Positions 52,935 through 63,010 of a stretch of 64,000 bases of DNA are shown one piece after another. The notes under the pieces are model-generated. The model was not told where the DNA came from. It saw only the letters and a list, made by a program, of their open reading frames with translations, and ran no database searches. Every line of letters begins with the position of its first letter. The first letter of the stretch is position 1. This DNA is from JBCCJA01 sp039045975 (GTDB lineage Bacteria; Planctomycetota; Planctomycetia; Planctomycetales; Planctomycetaceae). A program made the translations under genes and the position numbers. The stretch lies in assembly GCA_039045975.1 (NCBI GenBank), contig JBCCJA010000016.1:1-64000 (forward strand), given 5' to 3'.

Positions 52935-54887
52935 TCAGAGTTCCCCGGCCCCGTTCGGCGTCCCGCCGAGCGGGGCCGGTTCGGTTTCGTCGAAGACGAC
53001 GACGCTCTCGCCGGAGATCTCCGCCTCCTTCTCCCGCGCCCACGCGATCAGTTCCTCGGCCGACCGGCCTTTGTCGCGGCCCTTCTTCGGCGAGACGATC
53101 TGCTCGGCCGCTTCTTGCAGCTGCAGCGTATGCCGCTCGATCAACGCCAGGCGATCGCGGACGAGGTCGGACAGCGACGTCTCGGACGTCGCGACCGCGA
53201 GCCGCTCTTCCCAGTCTTCGCGGAGCAGCGGGTCGACGGCGGTGCGAACCTCGGCGGCGACACGGGGGGCGTCCCGCTTCAGGTAGTTTTTATGGGCCTC
53301 CTCCAGCTTCCGCGTGCGGAAACTCGACACCCCGGGGTAGGCCGCCCTGACCTCACGCATGACGCCGATGTAGTCGGCCGCGACCTCTTCGACGATCCGG
53401 CGGTATAGCCCGGCGTCGTGGACCATCGCCGCCGCCGCCCGGTAGGCGGCGTCGCGCGGGACGTCTTTAAGGAAGGCGTCGGCGACTTCCGCGATCCGGT
53501 CGGCCCGCTCGGGTTCGCCGAGACCTTCCCACTCGTCGAGGACGGTCGCGACGGCCTCGGCCGCCGTGACCACGTGGCGATAAGCGACCGTCGCACCCGC
53601 ACCGGGTTGCCCGGTCGGCCGGGCCGCCCCGAAGTCGGAACCGCCGCCGAAGTCAGGCGAAGCACGGCCGACCGCCCCGCTGGTCCCCCGCTCGATCCGC
53701 ATCCCGACGACGCCGAGCAGCCCGAGCGAGCCCTCCAGCCCGACCGGCCCGCCCTCGTCGCCGTCGGCCCACTCCCACTGGAAGTCGAGGTTGTCGCCGC
53801 CGCGGGTGTTGAATGATCCCGAGAGCAGACGCGGCTCGGCCTGCTGGTCGGGGTGACCGCTCGCGAGCGCCGGCGGCAGGACGAACACCCCGGTACCGGA
53901 ACGCGGCCCGAACGACGACGTGCTGATCGCGCCGTCTTCCGTCGCCAACCTCGGCAGTAAGAACGCGGCTTCACCCGACGCCTCGGTCGATTCCGCGTCG
54001 CTGGCGTCGTCCGTTGCGTCGGCCTTCAACACCGCGAAGTCGCGGACCGGGTCGAGGTGAATCAGAGCGAGCGGAGTCTTCGCCTCCACGCTTTCGTCAT
54101 CGGCGTCGGCGAGGCAAACCCAGGAAGTCTCGCCGCCCGTCAGCGACCGGGCCGCGGTCACGACCGTCCTCCGGTCCCGCACGAAGAACGCCGGATAACT
54201 GGCGTCCCCTTCGACGTGCGAAGCGGCGGCGACGCGGCAAGAGGCCGCGGCCCGCAGACGCGTGAGCGCCGCGTCGTCGAAGTCGACGTCGAAGCGGTCC
54301 GTGTTCACGACGTCGAGATCGGGGAACTCGGCCACGACGCCCGCTAGCGCGACGGCGACATCGACCTTGCCGATCGCCGGGAGTTCGACCTCCTGCGACG
54401 TCTCGCCGGGGCCGAACGCGCCTTCCCAAACCGGCAGCAATGCGTCGCCCTCGTCCGTGTCGACGGCCGGCGTGATCGTCAGCGACGCCCCCGGGACGTT
54501 CGTCGTGAGTTGGATTTGGCGGAGCGGCGGTTCCTCCTCGGCCTCTTCTTCCTCGTCGGTCTCGGCGACCACTTTCGGATCGGCGAAGTCGCGATTCGGG
54601 CCGATCCGCTCGACCGGCGGCTCGGGCGGCTTTTTCTCGGGCACGACACGGGCCGGGGGAGGGGCCGCCGGCCGCGGAGGTGTCGCGGCCGTCGCAGCGG
54701 GCTCGACCGCGCCGCCGCCGCTGAACGCCGCGTAAAGCGTCACCCCGAGGGCGACGACAACGCTGACCCCGCCCACCGCATACAGCAGCCCGGCCCCCGA
54801 AGACTCCGGCTTGGCCGGGTCGGCCATCCGCTCGAAGCTTTCCCGACTCCGCTTCGACCGACGCGAACGTGGGGGGATGTCACTCAT
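52935..54887 (-). CDS. Membrane-anchored degenerate trypsin/HtrA-like protein
   Basis: A 650-residue protein. One membrane helix (about 34-55) is followed by a Pro-rich and then acidic linker (60-120), and a beta-rich domain (about 125-400). The latter follows the HtrA/trypsin plan: TVVTAARSL where active enzymes have TAAH, DFAVLK with Asp283 kept, and DEGGPVGLEG where active ones have SGGP. Thus His becomes Arg247 and Ser becomes Glu378, so it should be inactive. The C-terminal third (about 430-630) is helical and charged. The assignment is by pattern and not by search. It probably binds envelope proteins without cutting them (inference). ribBA is upstream. Confidence 0.62.
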   Translation of the reverse strand: MSDIPPRSRRSKRSRESFERMADPAKPESSGAGLLYAVGGVSVVVALGVTLYAAFSGGGAVEPAATAATPPRPAAPPPARVVPEKKPPEPPVERIGPNRDFADPKVVAETDEEEEAEEEPPLRQIQLTTNVPGASLTITPAVDTDEGDALLPVWEGAFGPGETSQEVELPAIGKVDVAVALAGVVAEFPDLDVVNTDRFDVDFDDAALTRLRAAASCRVAAASHVEGDASYPAFFVRDRRTVVTAARSLTGGETSWVCLADADDESVEAKTPLALIHLDPVRDFAVLKADATDDASDAESTEASGEAAFLLPRLATEDGAISTSSFGPRSGTGVFVLPPALASGHPDQQAEPRLLSGSFNTRGGDNLDFQWEWADGDEGGPVGLEGSLGLLGVVGMRIERGTSGAVGRASPDFGGGSDFGAARPTGQPGAGATVAYRHVVTAAEAVATVLDEWEGLGEPERADRIAEVADAFLKDVPRDAAYRAAAAMVHDAGLYRRIVEEVAADYIGVMREVRAAYPGVSSFRTRKLEEAHKNYLKRDAPRVAAEVRTAVDPLLREDWEERLAVATSETSLSDLVRDRLALIERHTLQLQEAAEQIVSPKKGRDKGRSAEELIAWAREKEAEISGESVVVFDETEPAPLGGTPNGAGEL

Positions 54888-54998
54888 CGCTAATCCCGGA
54901 AGGGGCCGATTCCGCCACGAAACAACATATCCACACTCACGCCTGCGTGCCGCCGAAGATCGACATAATGTTCCGCGGCGGAGACGGTCTCTTCAGGC

Positions 54999-56252
54999 TC
55001 ATTCCGGCAGTTGATGGCCCATGCGGTCGCGCTTCGTCGCCATGTAGCGGTCCCGCTCCGGCACGGACGGCGCGACGATCGGCACCTGTTCGACCACCCG
55101 TAGGTCCATCGCGTTTTTCACGAACGAGTCGGTCTTCTTCGGGTTGTTCGTCAGCAGCCGGATGTCGGTCAGTCCGAGGTCTTTGAGGATCTGCAGCCCG
55201 ACCATGTAGTCGCGTTGGTCGGCCTTGAACCCGAGCATGTGGTTGGCCTCGACCGTGTCGAAGCCTAAGTCCTGATACATATAGGCCTTCAGCTTCGCCG
55301 GCAGCCCGATGCCACGGCCCTCCTGCGGCAGATAAACGACGGCGCCGACGCCTTCGTGATGGATCATCTCCATCGCCATGTGCAGTTGGTCGCCGCAGTC
55401 GCACCGCAGCGACGCCAACAGATCCCCCGTGAAACACGAGGAGTGCATCCGCACGAGCGGCGGCTTGCCGTCCGAATTCGGCTTCGACAGGTCCCCCCAG
55501 ACGAGCGCGACCGGCTCCTGTTCCTCGTGCTCGACCTTGTAGCCGACGATCGTCGGCGTGCCGTACCGCGAAGTCGGCAGGTCGACCTCCGCGATCCGGT
55601 CGACCAACTTCTCACGCTCACGACGATAGCGGATCAGCGATTCGATCGAGACGAGCGGCACGTCGGCCTCGGCCGAGATCTCGCACAGTTCGTCGTACGC
55701 GGCCATGCCGTGCCCGTCGGCACCGCAAATTTCGATCAGCACGCCGACCGGCTGGAGCCCGGCGAGACGACAGAGGTCGATCGTCGCCTCGGTGTGACCG
55801 GCCCGCCGGAGGACGCCGCCCTCCTTCGCCAGCAGCGGACTGACGTGCCCCGGCTGCAGAAAGTCTTCGGCCGTGGAGGTCTGATCGGCCAACGCGCGGA
55901 TCGTCATCGCCCGCGACTGCGGGCTCACGCCCGTGCCGGCCTCGCGGTGATCGACCGGCACGAGGAACGGCGTGCGATGCGGTGCCGTGTTCCGCATCTC
56001 GGGCACCATCGGCGTCAGCCGCAGCCGGGCGGCCGTCTCGTCCGTCAGCGGGGCACACAGCACCCCGCGGCCGCGGCGGACCATGAAGTCGATCGTCGCG
56101 GCGGTCACCGACTCGGCGGCACAGACGAAATCGCCTTCGTTCTCGCGGTCGTGCTCGTCGACGACGATCACCGGCCGGCCGGCGCGGATCGCGGCCAACG
56201 CCTCTTCGATCGTCGACTCCTGCTCAGCCGCCGGGGCCGGGGTCTCGTTCAT
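54999..56252 (-). CDS. ribBA: Bifunctional DHBP synthase / GTP cyclohydrolase II
   Basis: Riboflavin synthesis enzyme making both the four-carbon unit from ribulose 5-phosphate and the first pyrimidine from GTP. The N-terminal DHBP synthase domain (about 15-215) shows VDEHDRENEGDFV and FLQPGHVSPLLAKEGGVL. The C-terminal GTP cyclohydrolase II domain (about 216-417) shows the zinc cysteines in CFTGDLLASLRCDCG and the LPQEGRGIGLPAKL loop. The ATG at 56252 is preferred to a TTG at 56258. No FMN riboswitch was recognised upstream. It reads toward the HtrA-like gene, which starts 111 bases after its stop. Confidence 0.93.
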   Translation of the reverse strand: MNETPAPAAEQESTIEEALAAIRAGRPVIVVDEHDRENEGDFVCAAESVTAATIDFMVRRGRGVLCAPLTDETAARLRLTPMVPEMRNTAPHRTPFLVPVDHREAGTGVSPQSRAMTIRALADQTSTAEDFLQPGHVSPLLAKEGGVLRRAGHTEATIDLCRLAGLQPVGVLIEICGADGHGMAAYDELCEISAEADVPLVSIESLIRYRREREKLVDRIAEVDLPTSRYGTPTIVGYKVEHEEQEPVALVWGDLSKPNSDGKPPLVRMHSSCFTGDLLASLRCDCGDQLHMAMEMIHHEGVGAVVYLPQEGRGIGLPAKLKAYMYQDLGFDTVEANHMLGFKADQRDYMVGLQILKDLGLTDIRLLTNNPKKTDSFVKNAMDLRVVEQVPIVAPSVPERDRYMATKRDRMGHQLPE

Positions 56253-56477
56253 GTCCAAACCTACGTACCTCCCATCGGGGTGACCGCCGCATCATATCCG
56301 GGACTCCGTCGGCGTTCGCCCATCGCTCATGACGGGCGGGCCCTCCGGAGGCCGGCACCGCCCTGTCGCCGCGGGCCCGACGTCTGACGACGATCGCCCC
56401 GATCGGTACCATCCCGGACGCGAGGACGCCCGGACGACGGGCCGATCCCCGGAACGCACCGCGGTAAGGAACGACCC

Positions 56478-58187
56478 GTGCCGAGCCTGATCCTGCTCGA
56501 CGGCGGCGACCCCGACACGCCCCCCTTCGAACTCTCCGACGCCGACGCCGTCATCGGCCGGCTCCCCGACAACGCCATCTGGGTCAACCAGCAGATGGTC
56601 TCGCGTCGGCACGCGAAGGTCGTCCCCGACGGCGACGGCTACGCGATCGAGGACCTCGGCAGCGGCAACGGCACGTTCGTGAACGGCAAGCGGATCGAGG
56701 GCCGCACCGTGCTCGTGAACGCCGACCGCGTCCGCCTCGGGCCGGTCCTGTTCCGCTATGAAGACCCCGACCAGAAATCGCCCGACCCGTTCGGCGAGAC
56801 GCTCACGAACTCCGGCCTCGACACCGACGCGACCGGGTTCGAGACCGACATCTCGGTCGACATCGCCGAGGGCGAACGCGACCAGGCGACGATCATGGCG
56901 TCGCTAGGCACGGCGAGCGGCTTCGGCCGCATCGACATCCGCCCGGAACAGAAGCTCAAAGCGGTCGTCACCCTCAGCCGCGCGATCGCCGGCCAAAGCG
57001 ATATCAAAGTCCTGCTGCCGTCTGTCCTGGACAGCCTGTTCGAGATCTTCCCGGCCGCCGACCGCGGCTGCATCTTGGTCAGAGAGCCGGGCCGGGGACT
57101 CGTCCCGGCGGCCCAAAAGCTGCGCCAGGCCGGCAGCGACGATTCGGTCCGCCTGTCGAAAACGGTCATCAACAAAATCGTCGAATCGAAGCAGGGCCAG
57201 CTCTGGGCCGACGCCGCCTCCGACGACAGCTTCTCGGCCAGCGAGTCGATCGCCAGCCTCTCGATCCGCTCCGTGATGTGCGTCCCGATGCTCGACGCCG
57301 ACGACGACGACGTCATCGGCGTGATCCAACTCGACTCGCTCAACCCCCGCGTCCGCTTCCGCGAGGAAGACCTCGACCTGTTGCAGGCCGTCGCGGGGCA
57401 AGCCGCGCTCGCCTACGAGACGGCCCGCTATCACCTCTCGCACATGCTCAAGGTGAAGCAGGACAACGAGCTCGGCATCGCGACGACGGTCCAGCGGACG
57501 CTCCTGCCCGAGACGCTGCCGCAGGTCGACGGCTACTCGTTCGCGGCCGCTTATCACGCCGCCCAGGCCGTCGGCGGCGACTATTACGACTGCTTCACGC
57601 TGCCGACCGGCCACGTCGTGATCAGCTTCGGCGACGTCGCCGGCAAGGGCGTCCCCGGCGCCCTGATCATGTCCCGCCTCGCCAGCTGCGTGCAGAACGT
57701 GCTCCGCTACGAGCAGGACTGTGCGAAGGCGTTCGCCGACATCAACGCGCACATGTGCGCGAAGATGGCCGAAGGCCGTTTCGTGACCTACGTCCTCGCC
57801 GTCCTCGACCCGCCGAGCGGCCGCGTCACCTTCGCCAACGGCGGCCACATGCCGCTGCTACTGCGTCACGCCGACGGCCGCGTCGACTCGATCGGCGAAG
57901 ACAAGATCGGCCTGCCGATCGGCATCGTCGACGGGTTCGAGTACGAGACGACGACGTTCACCCTCGGCCCGGGCGAGACGGTCCTGATCGTCACCGACGG
58001 CGTCGACGAGGCGATGAACCCGGCAGGCGAACTCTACACGAAGGAACGCGTCGACGAATTCTTAGAGGTCCACAACGAGAACGCCGCGTCGCTCGTCGAA
58101 GACCTCCTCACCGACGTGCGGCGACACGCCGACGGACGCGAGCAGAACGACGATATCACCCTGCTGGCGTTCGGGCGGTCACAGTAA
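56478..58187 (+). CDS. FHA-GAF-PP2C (SpoIIE-type) phosphatase
   Basis: A 569-residue signalling protein with three parts. The FHA domain (about 20-95) has Arg28, SRRH with His45 and LGSGNGTFVNG. The GAF domain (about 155-325) has a VMCVPMLDADDDDVIGVIQLDS core. The SpoIIE/RsbU-type PP2C domain (about 340-565) shows VGGDYYD, FGDVAGKGVPGAL and EQNDDITLLAF, with metal-binding Asp residues intact. It may dephosphorylate an anti-sigma antagonist or kinase substrate in response to a ligand sensed by GAF; no such partner is adjacent. The start is GTG 56478 with AAGGA seven bases upstream. Confidence 0.88.
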   Translation: MPSLILLDGGDPDTPPFELSDADAVIGRLPDNAIWVNQQMVSRRHAKVVPDGDGYAIEDLGSGNGTFVNGKRIEGRTVLVNADRVRLGPVLFRYEDPDQKSPDPFGETLTNSGLDTDATGFETDISVDIAEGERDQATIMASLGTASGFGRIDIRPEQKLKAVVTLSRAIAGQSDIKVLLPSVLDSLFEIFPAADRGCILVREPGRGLVPAAQKLRQAGSDDSVRLSKTVINKIVESKQGQLWADAASDDSFSASESIASLSIRSVMCVPMLDADDDDVIGVIQLDSLNPRVRFREEDLDLLQAVAGQAALAYETARYHLSHMLKVKQDNELGIATTVQRTLLPETLPQVDGYSFAAAYHAAQAVGGDYYDCFTLPTGHVVISFGDVAGKGVPGALIMSRLASCVQNVLRYEQDCAKAFADINAHMCAKMAEGRFVTYVLAVLDPPSGRVTFANGGHMPLLLRHADGRVDSIGEDKIGLPIGIVDGFEYETTTFTLGPGETVLIVTDGVDEAMNPAGELYTKERVDEFLEVHNENAASLVEDLLTDVRRHADGREQNDDITLLAFGRSQ

Positions 58188-58314
58188 TTAGTCGCGAAGT
58201 AGTCGCGAGCCCCGAGAGGGTATTCATGTGTTCGGAAAAGGCTCTCTTGAAGTAACGCGTCGCGAGAAGTGCGGCCGATGAAAGTCAGGTCCGCGTTGTG
58301 CGAGATCTGTCGCG

Positions 58315-60240
58315 ATGTTTTTGAGGATATATGGGTGTCTGGTCGTGACGGTCGCGACCGCGTCGTTCGCGACCGACGCTTCGTGCCAGGATCTTTTTCG
58401 CCCTTATTTGGAAACCGAATACCGCGGCAGCTCGCTACGTTCCGTAGGTCAGGGGAACGCATTTATTCCGGTCCATCAGGAGCGAAGGACCCTGTTATTC
58501 GCCGACGTGCGAGGGCTGTTTACAGACGGGGATGAGTCGGAAGGCAACTGGGGGCTCGGCTATCGTCGCATCGTCGACGACGCCTTCATTTTCGGCTTCA
58601 ACGGCTTTTTCGACTATCGCCATACCGCGTCCGGCCATTCCTTCGCCCAGGGGACAGGCGGCCTCGAGTTGCTCGGCGTCGACTGGGGACTCCGGGCGAA
58701 CGGCTACATTCCGGACGACTCCGTCCGATCGGCCGGCTCGAGAGTGGTCCTCGCGGCCAACTCGATCTCGCTAATCACGGACCTCGAAGCGGCCTATTAC
58801 GGCGGCGACCTGGAGGCCGAAGCACGCGTTTGGAGTTGGTCGGGTCGCGGCGGAAAAGACGATTTCGCCTGTGACGCCGGCGGATGCCTCAATCCCACCG
58901 CAGACTGGGATGCCGAGATCTGGTCGTCTGCGGGACTGTTCGGCTTCGACCACGATGACGACCGCTTCGAATCGATCGCCGGCCCACGCGTCCGTGCCGA
59001 ACTCCGCTTATTTGATTTGCCCCGCCTCGGGATCGATTCACGTGTCGTCATCGCGGGTCAATACGAACACGACGACGTCCGCGGCTCGGTCGGTACCGGG
59101 TCGGTCACGGTTCGCGTGCCGCTCTCGGGGCTGTTCGGCATCGGGCCGCCCGCCCGCGCCCGATTGACAGGGCTCGACCGCCGGATGGTCGCCCCGGTCG
59201 TCCGGGACGTCGACATCGTCACGAACGCGATCTCCGCGGCCGAAGGCGTCCTATTCGCCGATTCCGGGATCGCCGTCAGCGGGGCGACGGTCATCGACGC
59301 CTCGACGCCCGACGTCCAGAGCCTGATCGACGGCACGGGAACGAGCGGAGTCATTTTCGTCGACGGATCTGCCGGACCGATCACGGCCGACCGGGTCACG
59401 GTCAAATCGTCTCAACGCCTGCTCGGCGGGGCGACGCCGCTGAGTGTTGTCGGGGTGGAAACCGGCTCCGCGTTCGTATTCGACCCCGGGCTCCAAAGAC
59501 CCACATTCGCCGTGCGTGTGGAAGCCCGCGAAGCCGTCGACGTGAGATTCGAAGGATTCAATTCAACGGCGACGGTCGCCGCACGAGGCGGCGATCTCTT
59601 AATTCGTGACGTCGCGATCGACATCGCGGAAGCAGACACGCTCGGCCTTCTGTTAACTACAAACTCCTCGGTCCGCCTCGTCGACTCATCAATACGGACC
59701 ACCGGAGTCAACGCCGATGCCGTCTTCGGATTGAGCCCGAATCTCGGCCTGGAAATATCAAACAGCTCGATCTCAACGTCGGGAACTGAAGCCAACGGAA
59801 TATTCTGGCGTGGCAACAGGCCGCTGATTATCACAAACAGTACAATCTCGACATCTGGGCACGCAGCCGATGTCTTATTCCTGCAAGGCAGCCTGTCGGA
59901 TGTAGTAATCAGCGACTCGACGTTAGCATCCAGCGGCAGCGATTCGGAATTGATATTCGCTCAAGGCTCATCAGGAACGGCCGTAATAAGTCGATCGGTT
60001 TTGAGTACGGCCGGAACAGCCGCCGACGGCTTATTCTTCCTGGGCGGGAGCAACACCTATCAGCTCTTCGATACTAAGATCTCCACGACCGGAACGAGTG
60101 CTGGTGGGATCCGTTTGAGTGGAGGGAATGTCGTCTCTGCGACCGGCGGCTCGATTCAAGTCACAGGCACTTCGTCCCGGGCGATAACAGGCTTCGGCGG
60201 AACCTTTACGTCCGTCGGCACGACAATCATCGAGCCTTAA
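58315..60240 (+). CDS. Inverse autotransporter (intimin-like barrel) with beta-helical repeat passenger
   Basis: A 641-residue surface protein. A signal peptide (about 1-24) precedes a domain (about 30-290) that matches the inverse-autotransporter beta-barrel. RTLLFADVRGLF, NWGLGYRRIVDDAFIFGFNGFFDYR and LGVDWGLRANGYIPD follow the intimin/invasin wording. A beta-rich part (about 295-450) and a series of about seven 25-residue repeats (453-632) follow, of the form STISTSGT-x-A-x3-F, as in right-handed beta-helices. GC falls toward the 3' end. No LysM or Ig-like domain was seen. The passenger likely projects from the outer membrane and binds a surface or sugar (inference). Start ATG 58315; acnA converges 16 bases after the stop. 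Confidence 0.75.
   Translation: MFLRIYGCLVVTVATASFATDASCQDLFRPYLETEYRGSSLRSVGQGNAFIPVHQERRTLLFADVRGLFTDGDESEGNWGLGYRRIVDDAFIFGFNGFFDYRHTASGHSFAQGTGGLELLGVDWGLRANGYIPDDSVRSAGSRVVLAANSISLITDLEAAYYGGDLEAEARVWSWSGRGGKDDFACDAGGCLNPTADWDAEIWSSAGLFGFDHDDDRFESIAGPRVRAELRLFDLPRLGIDSRVVIAGQYEHDDVRGSVGTGSVTVRVPLSGLFGIGPPARARLTGLDRRMVAPVVRDVDIVTNAISAAEGVLFADSGIAVSGATVIDASTPDVQSLIDGTGTSGVIFVDGSAGPITADRVTVKSSQRLLGGATPLSVVGVETGSAFVFDPGLQRPTFAVRVEAREAVDVRFEGFNSTATVAARGGDLLIRDVAIDIAEADTLGLLLTTNSSVRLVDSSIRTTGVNADAVFGLSPNLGLEISNSSISTSGTEANGIFWRGNRPLIITNSTISTSGHAADVLFLQGSLSDVVISDSTLASSGSDSELIFAQGSSGTAVISRSVLSTAGTAADGLFFLGGSNTYQLFDTKISTTGTSAGGIRLSGGNVVSATGGSIQVTGTSSRAITGFGGTFTSVGTTIIEP
59671..60210 (+). repeat. 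Coding repeats of about 75 bp in the autotransporter passenger
   Basis: About seven units of 24-26 residues. Examples of the core are SSISTSGTEANGIFW, STISTSGHAADVLFL, STLASSGSDSELIFA and SVLSTAGTAADGLFF. The protein pattern is clear while the DNA has diverged, so the repeats are not recent. Confidence 0.8.
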
Positions 60241-60256
60241 TTCCTCGCCACTGCGG

Positions 60257-63010
60257 TCACCCTTCGGCCAACTGCCGCAGCACCGTGTGCAGGATGCCGC
60301 CGTTGCGGTAGTAGACGACTTCGACCGGCGTATCGATCCGGCAGGTCATCGTGAAGCGGACCTCTTCGCCGTCAGCTTTCGTCGCGCAGACGAAGACCGG
60401 TGACTTCGGCTGCAAGTCGTCGTCGAGGGTGATCTCGAACGTCTCCGTCCCGTCCAGGCCGAGTTCGTCGCGGCTTTCGGTCTCGCGGAATTGCAGCGGC
60501 AGGACGCCCATGCCGACCAGGTTCGAGCGGTGGATCCGCTCGAACGACTCGGCCAGGACCGCCTTCACGCCGAGCAGGAACGTGCCCTTAGCCGCCCAGT
60601 CGCGGCTGGAGCCGGTGCCGTATTCCTTGCCGGCCATCACGATCAGCGGCGTGCCCTCGGCCTGAAACTTCTGGGACGCTTCGTAGATCGTCGTCTGTTC
60701 GCCGCCGGGCGGGTAGGTCGTGAAGCCGCCCTCCGTGCCGGGAGCGAGCAGGTTCCGCAGGCGGATGTTCGCGAACGTCCCGCGGGTCATGATCCGGTCG
60801 TTCCCGCGGCGGCTGCCGTAGGAGTTGAAGTCGCGGACGGCGACGCCGGCGGCCTGCAAGAATTTGCCGGCGGGGCTGTCGGCCTTGATCGCGCCGGCCG
60901 GGCTGATGTGGTCGGTCGTGACCGAATCGCCCGCCATGACGAGGCACTTCGCGCCTTCGATCGATCGGATCGGCTGCGGGTCGGAGTCCATGTCGACGAA
61001 GAACGGCGGCTCCTGGATATAGGTGCTCGCCTCGTCGAACTCATACAGGTCGCCGTCGGGGCTGACGATGTCCTGCCACTCCTGCGGCCCGGCGGTCGCG
61101 GAGCCGTACTGCTCGACGAAGTCTTCCGGCTTCAGGCAGGCGTCGATCGTCTCGGAGACCTCCGTCTGTGTCGGCCAGACGTCTTTCAGGAAAACGTCGT
61201 TGCCGTCGTCGCCGACGCCGAGCGGCTCGGTCGCGAGGTCGATGTCGGTCGTCCCGGCGATTGCGTACGCGACGACCAGCGGCGGGCTGGCGAGGTAGTT
61301 CGCCCGCACGTCGGGGATGATGCGGCCCTCGAAGTTCCGGTTGCCCGACAGGACGGAGCAGGCGACAAGGTCGTTCTCGTTGATCGCCTTGGAGATCTCG
61401 TCGGGCAGGGGGCCGCTGTTGCCGATGCAGGTCGTGCAGCCGTAACCGACGGTATGGAACCCTAGGGCCTCGAGCGAATCGTCGAGGCCGCTCTTCTCCA
61501 AGTAATTGGTGACGACCCGACTCCCGGGGGCGAGCGACGTCTTGACCCACGGCTTGCGGGTCAGGCCGAGGGCGGCCGCCTTCTTCGCGACGAGCCCCGC
61601 CGCAACCATCACCGACGGGTTCGACGTGTTCGTGCAGCTGGTGATCGCGGCGATCACGACCGCCCCGTGCTTCAGCTTGAACTCGGCCCCGTCGTAGACG
61701 ACGTCCACGCCCTCGGCGCCGGGGTCGGCCTCGGCGACGGCGGTCGAGGCGGCCGCGTCGGCTTCCGGGCTCGTGCCGTCGGCGGCGGCGAGGGCCGCGA
61801 CGGCCGATTCGCGGCCGAACGTCCCGCCGAGCGTCTCCCGCCACTTCGGCTTCATCTCGGAGACGAGGATGCGGTCCTGCGGCCGCTTCGGCCCGGCCAT
61901 CGACGGCTCGACGTCGCCGAGGTCGAGTTCGAGCGTCGCCGTGAACCGCGGGTCGGGCGACGCGTCGGTGCGGAACATGCCCTGGGCCTTGTAATAGGCC
62001 TCGGCGAGGGCGACCTCGTCGTCGGTCCGGCCGGTCCGCCGCATGTAGTTCAGCGTCTCGGCATCGACGGGGAAGAAGCCCATCGTCGCGCCGTATTCGG
62101 GGGCCATGTTCGCGATCGTCGCCCGGTCGGCGAGCGACATGCTCGACAGTCCCGGGCCGTAGAACTCGACGAACTTCCCGACGACGCCCATCTGCCGGAG
62201 CATCTCGACGATCACGAGCACGAGGTCGGTCGCGGTCGTGCCCTCGCGCAGGCTCCCGGTCAGCTTAAAGCCGACGACGTCGGGCGTGAGCATGTAGATC
62301 GGCTGGCCGAGCATGACCGCCTCGGCCTCGATCCCGCCCACGCCCCAGCCGACGACGCCGAGCCCGTTGATCATCGTCGTGTGCGAGTCGGTCCCGACGA
62401 GGCTGTCGGGATAGGCGACGCCGTCCTTCGTCAGCACGCCCTTCGCAAGGTATTCCAGGTTCACCTGGTGGACGATGCCGGTCGCCGGCGGGACGACGCG
62501 GAAGTTGTCGAACGCCTTCTGGCCCCAGTGCAGGAACTGGTACCGCTCCGCGTTCCGCTCGAACTCGCGGTCGACGTTCATCTCGAGCGCCAACTCGTTC
62601 GCGAAGTAGTCGACCTGCACCGAGTGGTCGACGACGAGGTCGCACTGCACGAGCGGGTTGATCTTCTTCGGGTCGCCGCCCATCCGGACCATCGCCGCCC
62701 GCAACGCCGCCAGATCGACGACGGCCGGCACGCCGGTGAAGTCCTGCAGGACGACCCGGCCCGGTTTGAACGGGATCTCTTCGGCGGAGTTGTTCGCCGG
62801 ATCCCACGCGGCGAGCTTCCTCACGTCGTCCGAGGTGACGACGAACTCGTCGACGTTCCGCAGCAGCGATTCGAGCAGCACACGGATCGAAAACGGCAGC
62901 GTCGCGACGTCTCCGAGCCCGTCCTCGGCCAGCTTCGGCAGACTGAAATAAGTCAGTTCGCCCGCCGGGGTCGTCACGGTGCGGGCGGCGTCGAACGGGT
63001 TCGCGGCCAT
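60257..63010 (-). CDS. acnA: Aconitate hydratase A
   Basis: TCA-cycle enzyme converting citrate to isocitrate through a 4Fe-4S cluster, 917 residues. Cluster cysteines are visible in ITSCTNTSNP and GYGCTTCIGNSGPL. The start AANPFDAARTV and the swivel domain motif GSSRDWAAKG are as in AcnA/IRP proteins. The enzyme depends on Fe-S assembly such as the suf operon in this window. Monocistronic; a TPR protein gene lies 158 bases upstream. Confidence 0.95.
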   Translation of the reverse strand: MAANPFDAARTVTTPAGELTYFSLPKLAEDGLGDVATLPFSIRVLLESLLRNVDEFVVTSDDVRKLAAWDPANNSAEEIPFKPGRVVLQDFTGVPAVVDLAALRAAMVRMGGDPKKINPLVQCDLVVDHSVQVDYFANELALEMNVDREFERNAERYQFLHWGQKAFDNFRVVPPATGIVHQVNLEYLAKGVLTKDGVAYPDSLVGTDSHTTMINGLGVVGWGVGGIEAEAVMLGQPIYMLTPDVVGFKLTGSLREGTTATDLVLVIVEMLRQMGVVGKFVEFYGPGLSSMSLADRATIANMAPEYGATMGFFPVDAETLNYMRRTGRTDDEVALAEAYYKAQGMFRTDASPDPRFTATLELDLGDVEPSMAGPKRPQDRILVSEMKPKWRETLGGTFGRESAVAALAAADGTSPEADAAASTAVAEADPGAEGVDVVYDGAEFKLKHGAVVIAAITSCTNTSNPSVMVAAGLVAKKAAALGLTRKPWVKTSLAPGSRVVTNYLEKSGLDDSLEALGFHTVGYGCTTCIGNSGPLPDEISKAINENDLVACSVLSGNRNFEGRIIPDVRANYLASPPLVVAYAIAGTTDIDLATEPLGVGDDGNDVFLKDVWPTQTEVSETIDACLKPEDFVEQYGSATAGPQEWQDIVSPDGDLYEFDEASTYIQEPPFFVDMDSDPQPIRSIEGAKCLVMAGDSVTTDHISPAGAIKADSPAGKFLQAAGVAVRDFNSYGSRRGNDRIMTRGTFANIRLRNLLAPGTEGGFTTYPPGGEQTTIYEASQKFQAEGTPLIVMAGKEYGTGSSRDWAAKGTFLLGVKAVLAESFERIHRSNLVGMGVLPLQFRETESRDELGLDGTETFEITLDDDLQPKSPVFVCATKADGEEVRFTMTCRIDTPVEVVYYRNGGILHTVLRQLAEG

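Noticed and set aside
56253..56477. FMN riboswitch upstream of ribBA
   Set aside because: The conserved RFN sequence blocks were not found in this interval.
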